Below are positions 1 through 10,015 of a DNA stretch of 64,000 nucleotides, in pieces. Where the stretch lies: the NCBI RefSeq assembly GCF_001422405.1, contig NZ_LMMV01000022.1, positions 403,220 through 467,219 on the forward strand. Direction: 5' to 3'. The DNA is from Pseudorhodoferax sp. Leaf267 (GTDB lineage: Bacteria > Pseudomonadota > Gammaproteobacteria > Burkholderiales > Burkholderiaceae_C). The translations under genes were made by a program, and so were the position numbers. The notes under the pieces were generated by a model that saw nothing but the letters and a program-made list of their open reading frames with translations, was not told the DNA's origin and did no database searches. Within the stretch, counting starts at the first letter, position 1, and the number at the start of each line of letters is the position of its first letter.

Positions 1-1
1 G

Positions 2-457
2 GTCGCCGACATCGAGAAGCTCACCGTCTGGGGCAACCACTCGCCCACGATGTATGCGGACTACCGCTTCGCCACGGTCAACGGCAAGAAGGTCAAGGAC
101 ATCATCGATGACCAGGTCTGGAACGCCGACACCTTCCTGCCTACCGTGGGCAAGCGCGGCGCGGCCATCATCGAAGCGCGTGGCCTGTCGTCGGCCGCTT
201 CGGCCGCCAATGCCGCCATCGACCACATGCGCGACTGGGCACTGGGCTCCAACGGCAAGTGGGTGACGATGGGCATCCCGTCGGACGGCCAGTACGGCAT
301 CCCCAAGGATGTGATGTTCGGCTTCCCGGTCACCACCGAAAACGGCGAATACAAGCTGGTCGAAGGCCTGGAGATCGACGCCTTCAGCCAGGAACGCATC
401 GACAAGACGCTGGCCGAGCTGCAGGGCGAACAGGACGGCGTCAAGCACCTGCTTTAA
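2..457 (+). CDS. mdh: Malate dehydrogenase, C-terminal part (5' end outside window)
   Basis: NAD-dependent malate dehydrogenase interconverts malate and oxaloacetate in the TCA cycle. Only about 151 C-terminal residues are present, read in frame from base 2. The fragment opens just before the catalytic histidine motif ([13 protein letters not shown], positions ~10-22 of the fragment) and carries the C-terminal catalytic-domain sequence typical of the proteobacterial ~328-aa enzymes ([47 protein letters not shown]). The next gene (trans-aconitate methyltransferase) starts 13 bp downstream, and acnB follows, so it belongs to a TCA-related cluster. Family assignment is firm; nothing can be said about the missing N-terminal NAD-binding half. 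Confidence 0.96.
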   Translation, partial: VADIEKLTVWGNHSPTMYADYRFATVNGKKVKDIIDDQVWNADTFLPTVGKRGAAIIEARGLSSAASAANAAIDHMRDWALGSNGKWVTMGIPSDGQYGIPKDVMFGFPVTTENGEYKLVEGLEIDAFSQERIDKTLAELQGEQDGVKHLL

Positions 458-470
458 AGCGAAAGCCCGC

Positions 471-1259
471 ATGCTCGACTGGAACCCCGCGCTCTACCGT
501 CGTTACGAGGACGAGCGCACGCGCCCCGCACAGGACCTGCTGGCGCGCGTGCCCCTGGCGCAGGCGGCCCATGTGGTCGACCTGGGCTGCGGGCCGGGCA
601 ATTCCACCGAGCTGCTAGTGCAGCGCTTTCCTGGCGCTGCCGTCACCGGGGTCGACAACTCCGAGCCCATGCTGGCCAGTGCACGGGAGCGTTTGCCGCA
701 GGCGCGCTTCGCATGGGGTGACATCGCGACCTGGGCGCCGCGGGAGGCCGATGGCCCCGCGCCCGACCTGATTTATGCCAATGCCGCCTTGCAGTGGGTG
801 CCGGGCCACGAGACGTTGGTCCCGCGCCTGTTCTCGGCGCTGGCGCCCGGCGGCGTGCTGGCCATCCAGATGCCCGACAACCGGCAGGAGCCCACGCACC
901 GGCTGATGCGCGAGGTGGCGGCCCAGGCGCCCTGGGCCGAGCCCATCGGCGATGCCGACAAGCTGCGCACCGAACTGCTGGGCATCAACGGCTACTACGA
1001 CCTGCTGGCCCCGGTGGCCGCGCAGGTCGATGTCTGGCACACCATCTACCAACACCCCATGGCCTCGGCTGCGGCGATCGTCGAGTGGGTGCGCAGCACC
1101 GGACTCAAGCCCTACGTGGACCGCCTGCCGCCCAAGCTGCAGGCCAGCTACCTGGCCGAGTACGAGCGCCGTGTCGCCGCTGCCTATGCGCCGCGTGCCG
1201 ATGGCAAGCGGCTGCTCGCCTTCCCGCGCCTGTTCATCGTGGCGCGCAAGACCGCATGA
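471..1259 (+). CDS. tam: Trans-aconitate 2-methyltransferase
   Basis: A 262-aa SAM-dependent methyltransferase matching Tam, which methyl-esterifies trans-aconitate, a spontaneous isomer of cis-aconitate that inhibits aconitase. The N-terminus MLDWNPALYRRYEDERTRPA and the SAM motif I (VVDLGCGPGNSTELL, residues ~39-53) followed by an acidic ribose-binding residue (GVDNSEPML) are characteristic, as is NAALQWVPGHE in the middle. Length equals the usual ~255-260 aa. It sits 13 bp after mdh, and its stop overlaps the next start by 4 bp (ATGA at 1256), so translation is probably coupled. The location next to acnB fits the detoxification role; substrate specificity is inferred from family and context. 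Confidence 0.9.
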   Translation: MLDWNPALYRRYEDERTRPAQDLLARVPLAQAAHVVDLGCGPGNSTELLVQRFPGAAVTGVDNSEPMLASARERLPQARFAWGDIATWAPREADGPAPDLIYANAALQWVPGHETLVPRLFSALAPGGVLAIQMPDNRQEPTHRLMREVAAQAPWAEPIGDADKLRTELLGINGYYDLLAPVAAQVDVWHTIYQHPMASAAAIVEWVRSTGLKPYVDRLPPKLQASYLAEYERRVAAAYAPRADGKRLLAFPRLFIVARKTA

Positions 1260-2269
1260 AGACGACGACCGCCAACCATCCCGCCACTGTGCTGCTCGGA
1301 GCCCAGGCGGGGTCCGTGACGTTGCCGGTCTGCGACCACTACAGCGGTGTCGAGGCGCGCATGCGCAAGAGCCTGGCGCTGCAGTCCGAGATGGCCCAGG
1401 AATTCGGCGCCTGCGTGTTCGACGTCACGCTCGATTGCGAAGACGGCGCACCAGTGGGCGGTGAAACCGAGCACGCGGCCCTGGTCACCGAATTGGCGCT
1501 GGCCGCCGCGCCCGGCATGCGGGTCGGCGTGCGCGTGCATCCGGTCGACCATGCGGCCTTCGAAGGCGACGTGGCTTGCATCGCCGGTCGCGCCGGCGCT
1601 CGCCTGAGCCACTTGATGGTGCCCAAGGTCGAAAGCCTGGCCGATGTGGTGCGCGCGGTGCAGGCGCTCGATGCGGCCGGCGCGTCGCAGCTGCCGCTGC
1701 ACGTGCTGATCGAATCACCGCTGGCGGTGCGCAACGCCTTCGACATCGCGGCGCACGCGCGCGTGCAGTCGCTGAGCTTCGGGCTCATGGACTTCGTCTC
1801 GGCCCACGCTGGCGCCATTCCGGCCGATGGCATGGGCGTGGCTGGTCAGTTCGCCCACCCGCTGGTGGTGCGCGCCAAGCTCGAGATCGCCTCGGCTGCC
1901 CATGCGTTCGGCAAGGTGCCATCGCATTGCGTCGTGACCGAGTTCAGTGATGGCGAGGCCATGCGCATGGCGGCACGCCGCGCCGCGCGCGAATTCGGCT
2001 ACACGCGCATGTGGAGCATCCACCCGAGCCAGATCCGCCCCATCCTCGAAGCATTCGCGCCAGATGAGGAACAGATCCATACCGCCGCTCAGATCGTGGA
2101 TGCGGCCATCGAAGCGAACTGGGCCCCTGTCAGTTTCGAAGGCACATTGCACGATCGCGCGAGCTACCGCCATTTCTGGCAGGTGCTCGTGCGCGCGCAC
2201 GCCACCGGGCGTGCATTGCCCCCACAGGCGCAGGCGTGGTTCGCGTCTGCACCCCAGCCTGCCCACTGA
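1256..2269 (+). CDS. HpcH/HpaI aldolase / citrate lyase beta-like (CitE family) protein
   Basis: A 337-aa protein of the CitE-like branch of the HpcH/HpaI family, magnesium-dependent TIM-barrel lyases acting on CoA thioesters of hydroxy acids (malyl-, citramalyl- or citryl-CoA). Visible signatures are an N-terminal DVTLDCEDGAP (acidic metal region, ~60-70), VGVRVHP, MVPKVESLADV, HVLIESPLAVRNAF (~155-168) and the C-terminal RMWSIHPSQIRPI found in the family. The ATG at 1256 overlaps the tam stop, and this fixes the start. A lone citE without citD/citF argues against a classical citrate lyase, so a malyl- or citramalyl-CoA lyase role is more likely. The exact substrate cannot be told from the sequence. 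Confidence 0.82.
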   Translation: MKTTTANHPATVLLGAQAGSVTLPVCDHYSGVEARMRKSLALQSEMAQEFGACVFDVTLDCEDGAPVGGETEHAALVTELALAAAPGMRVGVRVHPVDHAAFEGDVACIAGRAGARLSHLMVPKVESLADVVRAVQALDAAGASQLPLHVLIESPLAVRNAFDIAAHARVQSLSFGLMDFVSAHAGAIPADGMGVAGQFAHPLVVRAKLEIASAAHAFGKVPSHCVVTEFSDGEAMRMAARRAAREFGYTRMWSIHPSQIRPILEAFAPDEEQIHTAAQIVDAAIEANWAPVSFEGTLHDRASYRHFWQVLVRAHATGRALPPQAQAWFASAPQPAH

Positions 2270-2300
2270 AGCCAAACATCTCGCCAAGGAAAGCCCATCC

Positions 2301-2900
2301 ATGAAAAAGCTCGCCCTCATCGCCGCCCTGTCGTTCGCACTGCCATTCGCGGCCTCGGCCCAGAGCAGTGCGTCCAAGGCCGCGGCCGAGCCCTCGACCA
2401 AGGCAGCAGCCAAACCTGCCGCCAAACCCGCGGCCAAGTCCACTGCGAAGGCGGAGCCGAAGAAGGCCCCCTTGCGCCGCAGCGCCGCCAAGGCCGTGGA
2501 AGAGGTCACGCCGATCTCGGACGACCCCAACGTGGTCATCGGCGATGCCGAACTGGCGGTGGCGAACAAGGTGTTCACCGGCAAGATCCAGTGCGAACTG
2601 GGTGCCGACGTGGTCGTCACCGCCGACGAGAAGAAAGCCGGCTTCTTCACGGTCTCCACCAAGGGGGCGCGCTACCGCATGCATCCGGTCGAAAGCCGGA
2701 CCGGTGCGATCCGCCTGGAAGACCCCAAGGCTGGCGCCATGTGGCTGCAGCTGGGCAACAAGTCCATGCTCATGAACCAGAAGCAGGGCATCCGCCTGGC
2801 GGACGAGTGCCAGGCACCTGCCCAGCTGGCGTTCGCCGATGAAATGAAGAAGAACCCGCCCCGTTCCATCTTCGAGAGCGCCGACGCTCCCAAGAATTAA
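2301..2900 (+). CDS. Unrecognised secreted Lys/Ala-rich protein
   Basis: A 199-aa protein that I do not recognise. It begins with a textbook Sec signal peptide (MKKLALIAALSFALPFAASAQ, cleavage expected after ASA, ~residue 20). A low-complexity Ala/Lys/Pro linker (~22-62) follows, then a ~130-residue globular part with two cysteines (QCEL and DECQ) that could form a disulfide. The pattern YRM...AIRLED...WLQLGNKSMLM is faintly reminiscent of MliC-type lysozyme inhibitors, but I would not assign that family. The start is set by the signal peptide and an upstream AAGGAAA purine run. It lies 31 bp after the CitE-like gene and 75 bp before acnB, so it may be co-transcribed with the TCA genes. Confidence 0.72.
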   Translation: MKKLALIAALSFALPFAASAQSSASKAAAEPSTKAAAKPAAKPAAKSTAKAEPKKAPLRRSAAKAVEEVTPISDDPNVVIGDAELAVANKVFTGKIQCELGADVVVTADEKKAGFFTVSTKGARYRMHPVESRTGAIRLEDPKAGAMWLQLGNKSMLMNQKQGIRLADECQAPAQLAFADEMKKNPPRSIFESADAPKN

Positions 2901-2975
2901 CCCGCCATGTCGCCCCACGCCGACGGTGCGCTTCTTGCTTGTGCGTCTGTTGGCCCGTTCCCAGGAGAATAGAGA

Positions 2976-5582
2976 ATGTTGCAAGCCTACCGTGAACATG
3001 TTGCCGAGCGCGCCGCGCTGGGCATCCCGCCGCTGCCGCTGTCCGCAAAACAGACGGCCGAACTCATCGAGCTGTTGAAGGCGCCTCCGGCGGACGAGGG
3101 CGAATTCCTGCTGAACCTGATCACGCACCGTGTGCCCGCCGGCGTGGACGACGCCGCCAAGGTGAAGGCCAGCTACCTGGCCGCAGTGGCCCATGGCACC
3201 GAAAAGAGCCCGCTGATCAGCCGTGCCAAGGCCACCGAGCTGCTCGGCACCATGCTGGGCGGCTACAACATCGGCGCCATGGTCGATCTGCTGAAGGACA
3301 CCGAGGTCAGTGCCGTCGCCGCCGCAGGCCTGAAGAAGACGCTGCTGATGTTCGACCAGTTCCATGACGTCAAGGAACTGGCCGACGCCGGCAATGCCAA
3401 CGCCAAGTCGGTGCTGCAGAGTTGGGCCGATGCCGAGTGGTTCACGAGCCGCCCCGAGGTGCCCAAGAGCATCACCTTTACGGTGTTCAAGGTGCCTGGC
3501 GAGACCAACACCGACGACCTGTCGCCCGCGCCCGACGCGACCACGCGCCCTGACATCCCGATGCATGCGCTGGCCATGCTCAAGAACAAGCGGGACGGCG
3601 CAGCCTTCACGCCCGAGGAAGACGGCAAGCGCGGCCCGGTCAAGTTCATCGAAGACCTGGTCAAGCGCGGCCTGCCCGTGGCCTATGTGGGCGACGTGGT
3701 CGGCACCGGTTCCTCGCGCAAGTCGGCCACCAACTCGGTCCTGTGGTTCACGGGCGAAGACATTCCCTTCATCCCGAACAAGAAGTTCGGCGGTGTCTGC
3801 CTGGGCACCAAGATCGCGCCCATCTTCTACAACACCATGGAAGACGCCGGCGCGTTGCCGATCGAGCTGGACGTGAGCCAGATGAACATGGGCGACACCA
3901 TCGAATTGCGCCCCTACGAAGGCAAAGCCTTGAAGGACGGCCAGGTCATCGCCGAGTTCACGGTGAAGAGCGAGGTGCTGTTCGACGAAGTGCGCGCCGG
4001 TGGCCGCATTCCGCTGATCATCGGCCGCGGCCTTACGGGCAAGGCGCGTGAAGCCTTGGGCCTGCCTGCTTCCACGCTGTTCCGCCTGCCGCAAGCGCCG
4101 GCAGACAGCGGCAAGGGCTTCTCGCTGGCGCAGAAGATGGTGGGCCGCGCCTGCGGCCTGCCGGAAGGCCAGGGCGTGCGCCCCGGCACCTACTGCGAGC
4201 CCAAGATGACTTCAGTCGGCAGCCAGGACACCACTGGCCCGATGACCCGCGACGAGCTGAAGGACCTGGCCTGCCTGGGCTTCTCGGCCGATCTGGTCAT
4301 GCAATCGTTCTGCCATACGGCCGCCTATCCGAAAAAGGTGGACGTGAAGATGCACCACGAGCTGCCGGACTTCATCAGCACCCGCGGCGGCATCTCGCTG
4401 CGCCCCGGTGACGGCGTGATCCACAGCTGGCTGAACCGTCTGCTGACGCCCGACACCGTGGGCACGGGTGGCGATTCGCACACGCGTTTCCCGATCGGCA
4501 TCAGCTTCCCCGCAGGCTCCGGCCTGGTCGCGTTTGCGGCCGCCACGGGCGTGATGCCGCTGGACATGCCCGAGAGCGTGCTCGTCAAGTTCAAGGGCAA
4601 GAAGCAGCCCGGCGTCACGCTGCGCGACTTGGTCAACGCGATCCCGCTATACGCCATCAAGCAGGGCCTCTTGACGGTCGAGAAGAAGGGCAAGAAGAAC
4701 ATCTTCTCGGGCCGCATCCTGGAGATCGAAGGCCTGCCGGACCTGAAGGTCGAGCAAGCCTTCGAGCTGTCCGACGCGTCGGCCGAGCGCTCTGCCGCCG
4801 GCTGCACGGTGCACCTGAACAAGGAGCCGATCGCCGAGTACATCACCAGCAACATCACGTTGATGAAGTGGATGATCGCCGAGGGCTATGCCGACGCACG
4901 CACGCTGGCGCGCCGTATCGCCGCGCAGGAAGCCTGGCTCAAGGACCAGCAACTGCTCAAGGGCGACGCAGACGCCGAATACGCGGCCGTGATCGAGATC
5001 GACCTGGCCGACATCCACGAGCCCATCGTGGCCTGCCCGAACGACCCGGACGACGTGAAGACGCTGTCCGAAGTCGCCGGGGCCAAGATCGACGAGGTGT
5101 TCATCGGTTCGTGCATGACCAACATCGGCCACTTCCGCGCGGCGTCCAAGCTGCTCGAAGGCAAGCGTGACATCCCGGTCAAGCTGTGGATCGCGCCGCC
5201 GACCAAGATGGACGCGCAGCAGCTGACCGAGGAGGGCCACTACGGCGTGTTCGGCAATGCCGGCGCGCGCACCGAAATGCCCGGCTGCTCGCTGTGCATG
5301 GGCAACCAGGCCCAGGTGCGCGAGGGTGCGACGGTCATGTCGACCAGCACGCGCAACTTCCCGAACCGCCTGGGCAAGAACACCAATGTGTATCTGGGCT
5401 CGGCCGAGCTGGCCTCCATCTGCTCCAAGCTGGGCCGCATTCCGACCAAGGCAGAGTACCTGGCCGACATGGGCGTGCTGACGGCCGCCAGCGGCCAGAT
5501 CTACCAGTACTTGAACTTCGACAAGGTGGCGGAGTATTCGGACGTGGCAGACACGGTCAAGGACGGTGTGGTCACGGCCTGA
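2976..5582 (+). CDS. acnB: Aconitate hydratase B
   Basis: Bifunctional aconitase B (citrate-isocitrate via cis-aconitate; also 2-methylisocitrate dehydratase in this family), 868 aa versus 865 in E. coli. The AcnB-specific order is present: an N-terminal HEAT-like domain ([20 protein letters not shown]), the swivel domain, then the catalytic domains. The three 4Fe-4S cysteines are visible in [10 protein letters not shown] (~710) and [11 protein letters not shown] (~769 and 772), followed by [13 protein letters not shown] ribosome-binding site (AGGAGAA) precedes the ATG. Downstream lies a strong shared terminator. It is the last gene of the plus-strand TCA cluster with mdh and tam. Confidence 0.98.
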   Translation: MLQAYREHVAERAALGIPPLPLSAKQTAELIELLKAPPADEGEFLLNLITHRVPAGVDDAAKVKASYLAAVAHGTEKSPLISRAKATELLGTMLGGYNIGAMVDLLKDTEVSAVAAAGLKKTLLMFDQFHDVKELADAGNANAKSVLQSWADAEWFTSRPEVPKSITFTVFKVPGETNTDDLSPAPDATTRPDIPMHALAMLKNKRDGAAFTPEEDGKRGPVKFIEDLVKRGLPVAYVGDVVGTGSSRKSATNSVLWFTGEDIPFIPNKKFGGVCLGTKIAPIFYNTMEDAGALPIELDVSQMNMGDTIELRPYEGKALKDGQVIAEFTVKSEVLFDEVRAGGRIPLIIGRGLTGKAREALGLPASTLFRLPQAPADSGKGFSLAQKMVGRACGLPEGQGVRPGTYCEPKMTSVGSQDTTGPMTRDELKDLACLGFSADLVMQSFCHTAAYPKKVDVKMHHELPDFISTRGGISLRPGDGVIHSWLNRLLTPDTVGTGGDSHTRFPIGISFPAGSGLVAFAAATGVMPLDMPESVLVKFKGKKQPGVTLRDLVNAIPLYAIKQGLLTVEKKGKKNIFSGRILEIEGLPDLKVEQAFELSDASAERSAAGCTVHLNKEPIAEYITSNITLMKWMIAEGYADARTLARRIAAQEAWLKDQQLLKGDADAEYAAVIEIDLADIHEPIVACPNDPDDVKTLSEVAGAKIDEVFIGSCMTNIGHFRAASKLLEGKRDIPVKLWIAPPTKMDAQQLTEEGHYGVFGNAGARTEMPGCSLCMGNQAQVREGATVMSTSTRNFPNRLGKNTNVYLGSAELASICSKLGRIPTKAEYLADMGVLTAASGQIYQYLNFDKVAEYSDVADTVKDGVVTA

Positions 5583-5612
5583 AGTGGCCAGCGGGCTGCG
5601 GCCCGCGCCGCC

Positions 5613-5648
5613 AAAAACGAAAGCCCGCACTGCGGGCTTTTTTTCGTC
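5613..5648. terminator. Bidirectional intrinsic terminator between acnB and tolA
   Basis: A perfect stem AAGCCCGC/GCGGGCTT with a 3-nt loop is followed by a run of T on the plus strand (acnB). On the minus strand the stem is followed by TTTCGTTTTT, so it can also end the tolA transcript that runs the other way. Confidence 0.88.
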
Positions 5649-5663
5649 TGGCTCTCCTGAGCG

Positions 5664-6707
5664 CTACTCCTTGGGCCGGAAGCTGATGACCAGCAGCGGA
5701 GGCACGCGTCCGTCGGTGTCGCGCGGCAGGGTCTCGGTCTTGTCGATCGCGCGCAGCACGGCATCGTCCCAGGCCTTAATGCCGCTGGACTTGACCAGGC
5801 GCTTGCCTGTGATCGTGCCATCGGGGGCGGCGCGCACCTCGACCTCTGCACTCGGGTTGCCCGGCACGCTGTCGGGGAACACGATGTTGGGCCGCACCCG
5901 GGCCGCCACCCTGCCGCCGTAGCTGGCCGACGGGCCGCTGGACTGCATCGCGCTGCCGGTGGCCGTGGCACCGCCACTGGCGCCCGCGAAGCCCTGCATG
6001 CGGCGGATGTTCTCCTCGCGCCGCGCGTTGGCGTCGCGCTCCTGCTGCGCCTTGATGGCCTGCTGGCGTTTGGCATCGGCTGCGGCCTTTTCGGCCTTTT
6101 CGATCTTTTCTGCCTTCTCGGCGCGTTCGGCTTTCTCGGCCTTTTCGCGCTCTGCCTTTTCGGCTTTGGCTGCCCTTTCGGCTTTCTCTGCCTTCTCGGC
6201 TCTTTCTGCTTTCTCCGCCTTCTCCTGCGCATCGCGCTTGGCCTGTGCCTGTTGCTCCTGCCGCTTTTTCTCCGCAGCCTTGCGCTGCTGCTCCTCACGC
6301 TGCTCGGCCAACTCCTTGGCGGCTTCTTCGCGCTTCTTCTTCTCGCGCTCGAGCGCGATCTGCGCGTCGCGCACGCTGGTGTCGGGCGGTGGTGGCGCCG
6401 GTGCTGCCTTGGGCGGTGCGGGTGGCGGTGGTAGTGGCTCGACCTTGGGCTGCGGCCGGGGCGGCTCAGGGACCGGTTGGGGGGTTGGCGGCTCGACCGC
6501 GCGCGGCGCCGCCTGCTGGCGCACCGAGGACCAGATCTCGGCCTCGACGGCCGGGCTCTCCTGCGACTTCCAGTTGACGCCCCAGGTCAGCGCTGCGATC
6601 AGCAACACGTGGGCCAGCAGCGCCAGGCCCACGGCGCGCGGCAGGCCCGCCTGCGGTGGCGGCGCCAGGCTGGACGGGTCCATCGGGGCATGCTGCAGCG
6701 TGGCCAT
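5664..6707 (-). CDS. tolA: Cell envelope integrity protein TolA
   Basis: A 347-aa TolA, the periplasm-spanning link of the Tol-Pal machine used for outer-membrane constriction at division. It has an N-terminal membrane anchor (residues ~24-44), a proline-rich stretch (~70-110), a very long charged helix made of KAEKAERAEKA-type repeats (~115-240), and a C-terminal TonB/TolA-like domain (VRPNIVFPDSVPGN; AEVEVRAAPDGTI; VPPLLVISFRP). It follows tolR by 8 bp and ends at the bidirectional terminator. tolB and pal are not adjacent: acnB converges from the other strand. Confidence 0.93.
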   Translation of the reverse strand: MATLQHAPMDPSSLAPPPQAGLPRAVGLALLAHVLLIAALTWGVNWKSQESPAVEAEIWSSVRQQAAPRAVEPPTPQPVPEPPRPQPKVEPLPPPPAPPKAAPAPPPPDTSVRDAQIALEREKKKREEAAKELAEQREEQQRKAAEKKRQEQQAQAKRDAQEKAEKAERAEKAEKAERAAKAEKAEREKAEKAERAEKAEKIEKAEKAAADAKRQQAIKAQQERDANARREENIRRMQGFAGASGGATATGSAMQSSGPSASYGGRVAARVRPNIVFPDSVPGNPSAEVEVRAAPDGTITGKRLVKSSGIKAWDDAVLRAIDKTETLPRDTDGRVPPLLVISFRPKE

Positions 6708-6715
6708 CGATGCGG

Positions 6716-7135
<420 letters not shown>

Positions 7136-7136
7136 G

Positions 7137-7829
7137 TCAGTGCCCGGAGGGCGATTGCGTCGCCACGTTGCGCTGCAGGATGTTGCAAAACTCTTCGATG
7201 AAGGTCTCCAGCCGGATCGCCGTGCGGTCGATGTCGCGCGCGAAGCGGTTGTAGGCCACGACCGCCGGGATCGCCGCGAACAGGCCGATGGCCGTGGCCA
7301 CCAGCGCCTCGGCGATGCCGGGTGCTACGGTGGCCAGCGTCACCTGCTGCATGCTGGCCAGGCCGGTGAAGGCGTGCATGATGCCCCAGACCGTGCCGAA
7401 CAGGCCCACGTAAGGCGAGACCGAGCCCACCGACGCCATGAACGAGAGGTTGGTCTCGATCACGTCCATCTCGCGCTGGAAGCTGGCGCGCATGGCGCGG
7501 CGCGCGCCGTCCATCAGCGTGCCGGCGTCGTTGATGCGGCGCTCGCGCAGCTTCTGGTATTCGCGCATGCCGCTGGCGAAGATGCGTTCCATCGGGCCGG
7601 CGCTCTTGGCGTTCTGCGTGGCGGCGGCGTGCAACTCGTTGAGGTTGCTGCCGGACCAGAAGTCGCGCTCGAATTCCTCGTTCAGCGCGTGCACCTTCTT
7701 GAGAGCGAACAGCTTGCGAAAGATGGCAGCCCAGCTGGCGATGGAGACGATGATCAGCAGCAGCATCACGGCCTGCACGACGAAACTGGCGTTGAGGACC
7801 AGGTTCAGGATCGACATGTCCTGGTTCAT
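7137..7829 (-). CDS. tolQ: Proton channel subunit TolQ (MotA/TolQ/ExbB family)
   Basis: A 230-aa inner-membrane protein with three transmembrane segments: one near residues 15-37, and two in the C-terminal MotA/ExbB domain (VGSVSPYVGLFGTVWGIMHA, ~131-150, and the ALVATAIGLFAAIPAVVAYN helix). TolQ-type sequences LNASFVVQAVMLLLI and SPYVGLFGTVWGIM are evident. It starts 40 bp after the ybgC stop, giving the conserved order ybgC-tolQ-tolR-tolA. Confidence 0.95.
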   Translation of the reverse strand: MNQDMSILNLVLNASFVVQAVMLLLIIVSIASWAAIFRKLFALKKVHALNEEFERDFWSGSNLNELHAAATQNAKSAGPMERIFASGMREYQKLRERRINDAGTLMDGARRAMRASFQREMDVIETNLSFMASVGSVSPYVGLFGTVWGIMHAFTGLASMQQVTLATVAPGIAEALVATAIGLFAAIPAVVAYNRFARDIDRTAIRLETFIEEFCNILQRNVATQSPSGH

Positions 7830-7869
7830 GGCAGGCAGCTCCGCGCCACGGTCAGGCAGGTGTTCAAGG

Positions 7870-8298
7870 TCATTGCTCGAGGACTTCCAAAAGAGAGGGC
7901 GGGATTCTCGCAGGCCGTAGCGTGGCCGCGTCGACCCAGCCGATGCGGATCTGGCCTTCGCACAGCACGGCGCCTTCTACGCCTCCCGCCAGCACACGCT
8001 GCGCGAGTAGGAGCGAGGCCGAGCCGAAACGTTCCACGCGAACGGTGACCAGAAGTTGATCGTCCAGCCGCGCCGGCCGCAGGTAGCGCACCTGGGTGTC
8101 GCTCACGACGAACATGCCACCGACATCGTCCTTCAGCTGGCGCTGGCCGATGCCGTGCGTGCGCAGCCATTCGGTGCGCGCGCGCTCGAAGAACTTAAGG
8201 TAGTTCACATAGAACACGATGCCGCCGGCGTCCGTGTCCTCCCAGTACACGCGTACCGGGAAGGTGAACGCGTCCTGCAGGGCGGGCGCGCGCGTCAC
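7870..8298 (-). CDS. ybgC: Tol-Pal system-associated acyl-CoA thioesterase YbgC
   Basis: A 142-aa hotdog-fold 4HBT thioesterase. The motif EDTDAGGIVFYVNYLKFFER (~20-39) holds the catalytic aspartate (second D of DTD). The position that is histidine in E. coli YbgC (GGVVYH) is tyrosine here. The start is a GTG at 8298 that overlaps the stop of the upstream aminotransferase by 4 bp (GTGA), typical translational coupling; no ATG fits. The gene precedes tolQ as in most Proteobacteria. Activity on short-chain or acyl-ACP-linked thioesters is known for the family but cannot be read from the sequence. Confidence 0.92.
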   Translation of the reverse strand: MTRAPALQDAFTFPVRVYWEDTDAGGIVFYVNYLKFFERARTEWLRTHGIGQRQLKDDVGGMFVVSDTQVRYLRPARLDDQLLVTVRVERFGSASLLLAQRVLAGGVEGAVLCEGQIRIGWVDAATLRPARIPPSLLEVLEQ

Positions 8299-9479
8299 GC
8301 GAGCAGGCCCCTGAGCCGCTGCACGGCCTCTTGCAGGTGCGCCATGGAACTGGCCGTGGAAAAGCGGATGAAGTTCGCGGTCGTCGCTTGGCCGAAGTCG
8401 CGGCCCGGCGTCACGGCCACGTGGGCGCGCCGCATGACCTCGAAGGCGAAATCCCAGCTGCCCTCGATGCCCAGCCTGCGGCAGGCGTCCGAGCAGTCGG
8501 CCCAGGCGTAGAACGCGCCATCGGGCATCACCGGCACGGCCAGGCCCAGGTCGTTCAGCGCGGGCACGAAGTAGTCGCGCCGGGCGCGAAACTCGGCGCG
8601 GCGCTGCTCGTACAGCGCCAGGCTTTCGTCCTCGAAGCAGGCCAGCGCCGCATGCTGGGCGACCGTGCTGGCGCAGATGAACAGGTTCTGCGCGATGCGC
8701 TCGACCACGGGCACTAGCGCGTCGGGCACGACCAGCCAGCCCAGCCGCCAGCCCGTCATGTTGAAGTATTTGCTGAAGCTGTTGATGCTGACGATCTGGT
8801 CGTCCAGCGCCAAGGCGCTGCGGCCGAAAGCCGGGTCGTACGAAAGGCCCAGGTAGATCTCGTCGACCAGCGTGATGCCGCCACGGTGGCGCACATGGTC
8901 GTGGATGCGGCGCAGCTCCTCGGTGGCGATGGAGGTGCCCGTGGGGTTGGACGGCGAGGCCAGCAGCACGCCACGCGTATGCGTGTTCCAGGCAGCCGCG
9001 ACCTTGTCGGCGCTGAGCTGGAAGCGCTCGGCCGCCGTGGTCGGCAGCAGCACGGAGCGGCCCTCGGCGGCACTCACGAAATGCCGGTTGCAGGGGTAGC
9101 TCGGGTCCGGCATCAGCATCTCGTCGCCGGCTTCGATCAGCGCCAGGCAGGCCAGCTGTAGCGCGGCCGAGGCGCCAGCCGTGATGACGATGCGGCGCGC
9201 CGGCACGTCGATGCCGAAGCGCGTGCGGTACCAGTCGCTGATGCGCTCGCGCAGTGCGGGCAGGCCGGTGGCCGGCGTGTACTGCGTGCGTCCATCGTGG
9301 ATGGCGCGCTGGGCGGCCACCTGCACCAGCGGCGGCGCCGTGAAGTCGGGCTCGCCGATGTTCAGGAAGACCATGGGCCGGTCGCTGCGCTCCACCTCGC
9401 GCGCCAGTGCGGCGGCCTGCTTGGCGACTTCCATGACATAGAACGGCTCGATGGCCTGCGCGCGGCGCGAGATCCTCAT
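8295..9479 (-). CDS. Pyridoxal-phosphate aminotransferase (class I/II)
   Basis: A 394-aa fold-type I PLP aminotransferase of the aspartate/tyrosine/aromatic class. It shows [10 protein letters not shown] (~40-49), the cofactor-binding [12 protein letters not shown], the substrate-carboxylate segment NPTGT (~170), [11 protein letters not shown] (~195) and the Schiff-base lysine in [18 protein letters not shown] (~230-247). The ATG at 9479 overlaps the nusB stop (ATGA), fixing the start. It lies within the rib-nusB-tol run, but nothing there reveals the amino-acid substrate, so no symbol is given. Confidence 0.88.
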   Translation of the reverse strand: MRISRRAQAIEPFYVMEVAKQAAALAREVERSDRPMVFLNIGEPDFTAPPLVQVAAQRAIHDGRTQYTPATGLPALRERISDWYRTRFGIDVPARRIVITAGASAALQLACLALIEAGDEMLMPDPSYPCNRHFVSAAEGRSVLLPTTAAERFQLSADKVAAAWNTHTRGVLLASPSNPTGTSIATEELRRIHDHVRHRGGITLVDEIYLGLSYDPAFGRSALALDDQIVSINSFSKYFNMTGWRLGWLVVPDALVPVVERIAQNLFICASTVAQHAALACFEDESLALYEQRRAEFRARRDYFVPALNDLGLAVPVMPDGAFYAWADCSDACRRLGIEGSWDFAFEVMRRAHVAVTPGRDFGQATTANFIRFSTASSMAHLQEAVQRLRGLLA

Positions 9480-10015
9480 GCGCGGGGCTTTCGGCTGCGG
9501 TCGGATGCGACCTCCGTGCCACGCAGCGTGGGCGCCAGGCCGTTCAGGATGCCGTTCACGTATTTGTGGCCGTCGGTGCCGCCGAATTCCTTGGCCAGCT
9601 CGATGCATTCGTTGAGCACCACGCGCCAGGGCACGTCCAGGCAGTGGCGCATCTCGTAGATGCCGATCCACAGCACGGCGCGCTCGATCGGCGAGATGCG
9701 TTCCATCGTGCGGTCCAGCAGCGGCGCCATCAGCGCGTCGAGTTCCGCAGCCTCGGCGATGCAGCCGTGCAGCAGCGCGTCGTAGTGCACGGCGTCGGCC
9801 TTGTGGAAGCCGGACAGGTCGCGCGTGAAGGCGTCGATGGCCGTGGCCTCGTTGCCGCCCACCAGGTGCTGGTACAGCGCCTGCAGCGCGAACTCGCGGG
9901 CACGGCTGCGCGGGTTTTTGGCGGCCGCCTTGCGTGCGCCGGTTGCGGTGCGGCCGGTGCGGGTCTGGTGTTCGGGCGGGGTGGGCTGCTCGCCCTGGTC
10001 TTCGGCTTCGGTCAT
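9476..10015 (-). CDS. nusB: Transcription antitermination factor NusB
   Basis: A 179-aa NusB, RNA-binding component of the rRNA antitermination complex (with NusE/S10, boxA). An unstructured Arg/Lys/Thr-rich N-terminal ~35 residues precede the all-helical NusB domain ([71 protein letters not shown]). It overlaps ribH by 4 bp upstream and the aminotransferase by 4 bp downstream. The ribH-nusB neighbourhood is widespread in bacteria. Confidence 0.97.
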   Translation of the reverse strand: MTEAEDQGEQPTPPEHQTRTGRTATGARKAAAKNPRSRAREFALQALYQHLVGGNEATAIDAFTRDLSGFHKADAVHYDALLHGCIAEAAELDALMAPLLDRTMERISPIERAVLWIGIYEMRHCLDVPWRVVLNECIELAKEFGGTDGHKYVNGILNGLAPTLRGTEVASDRSRKPRA

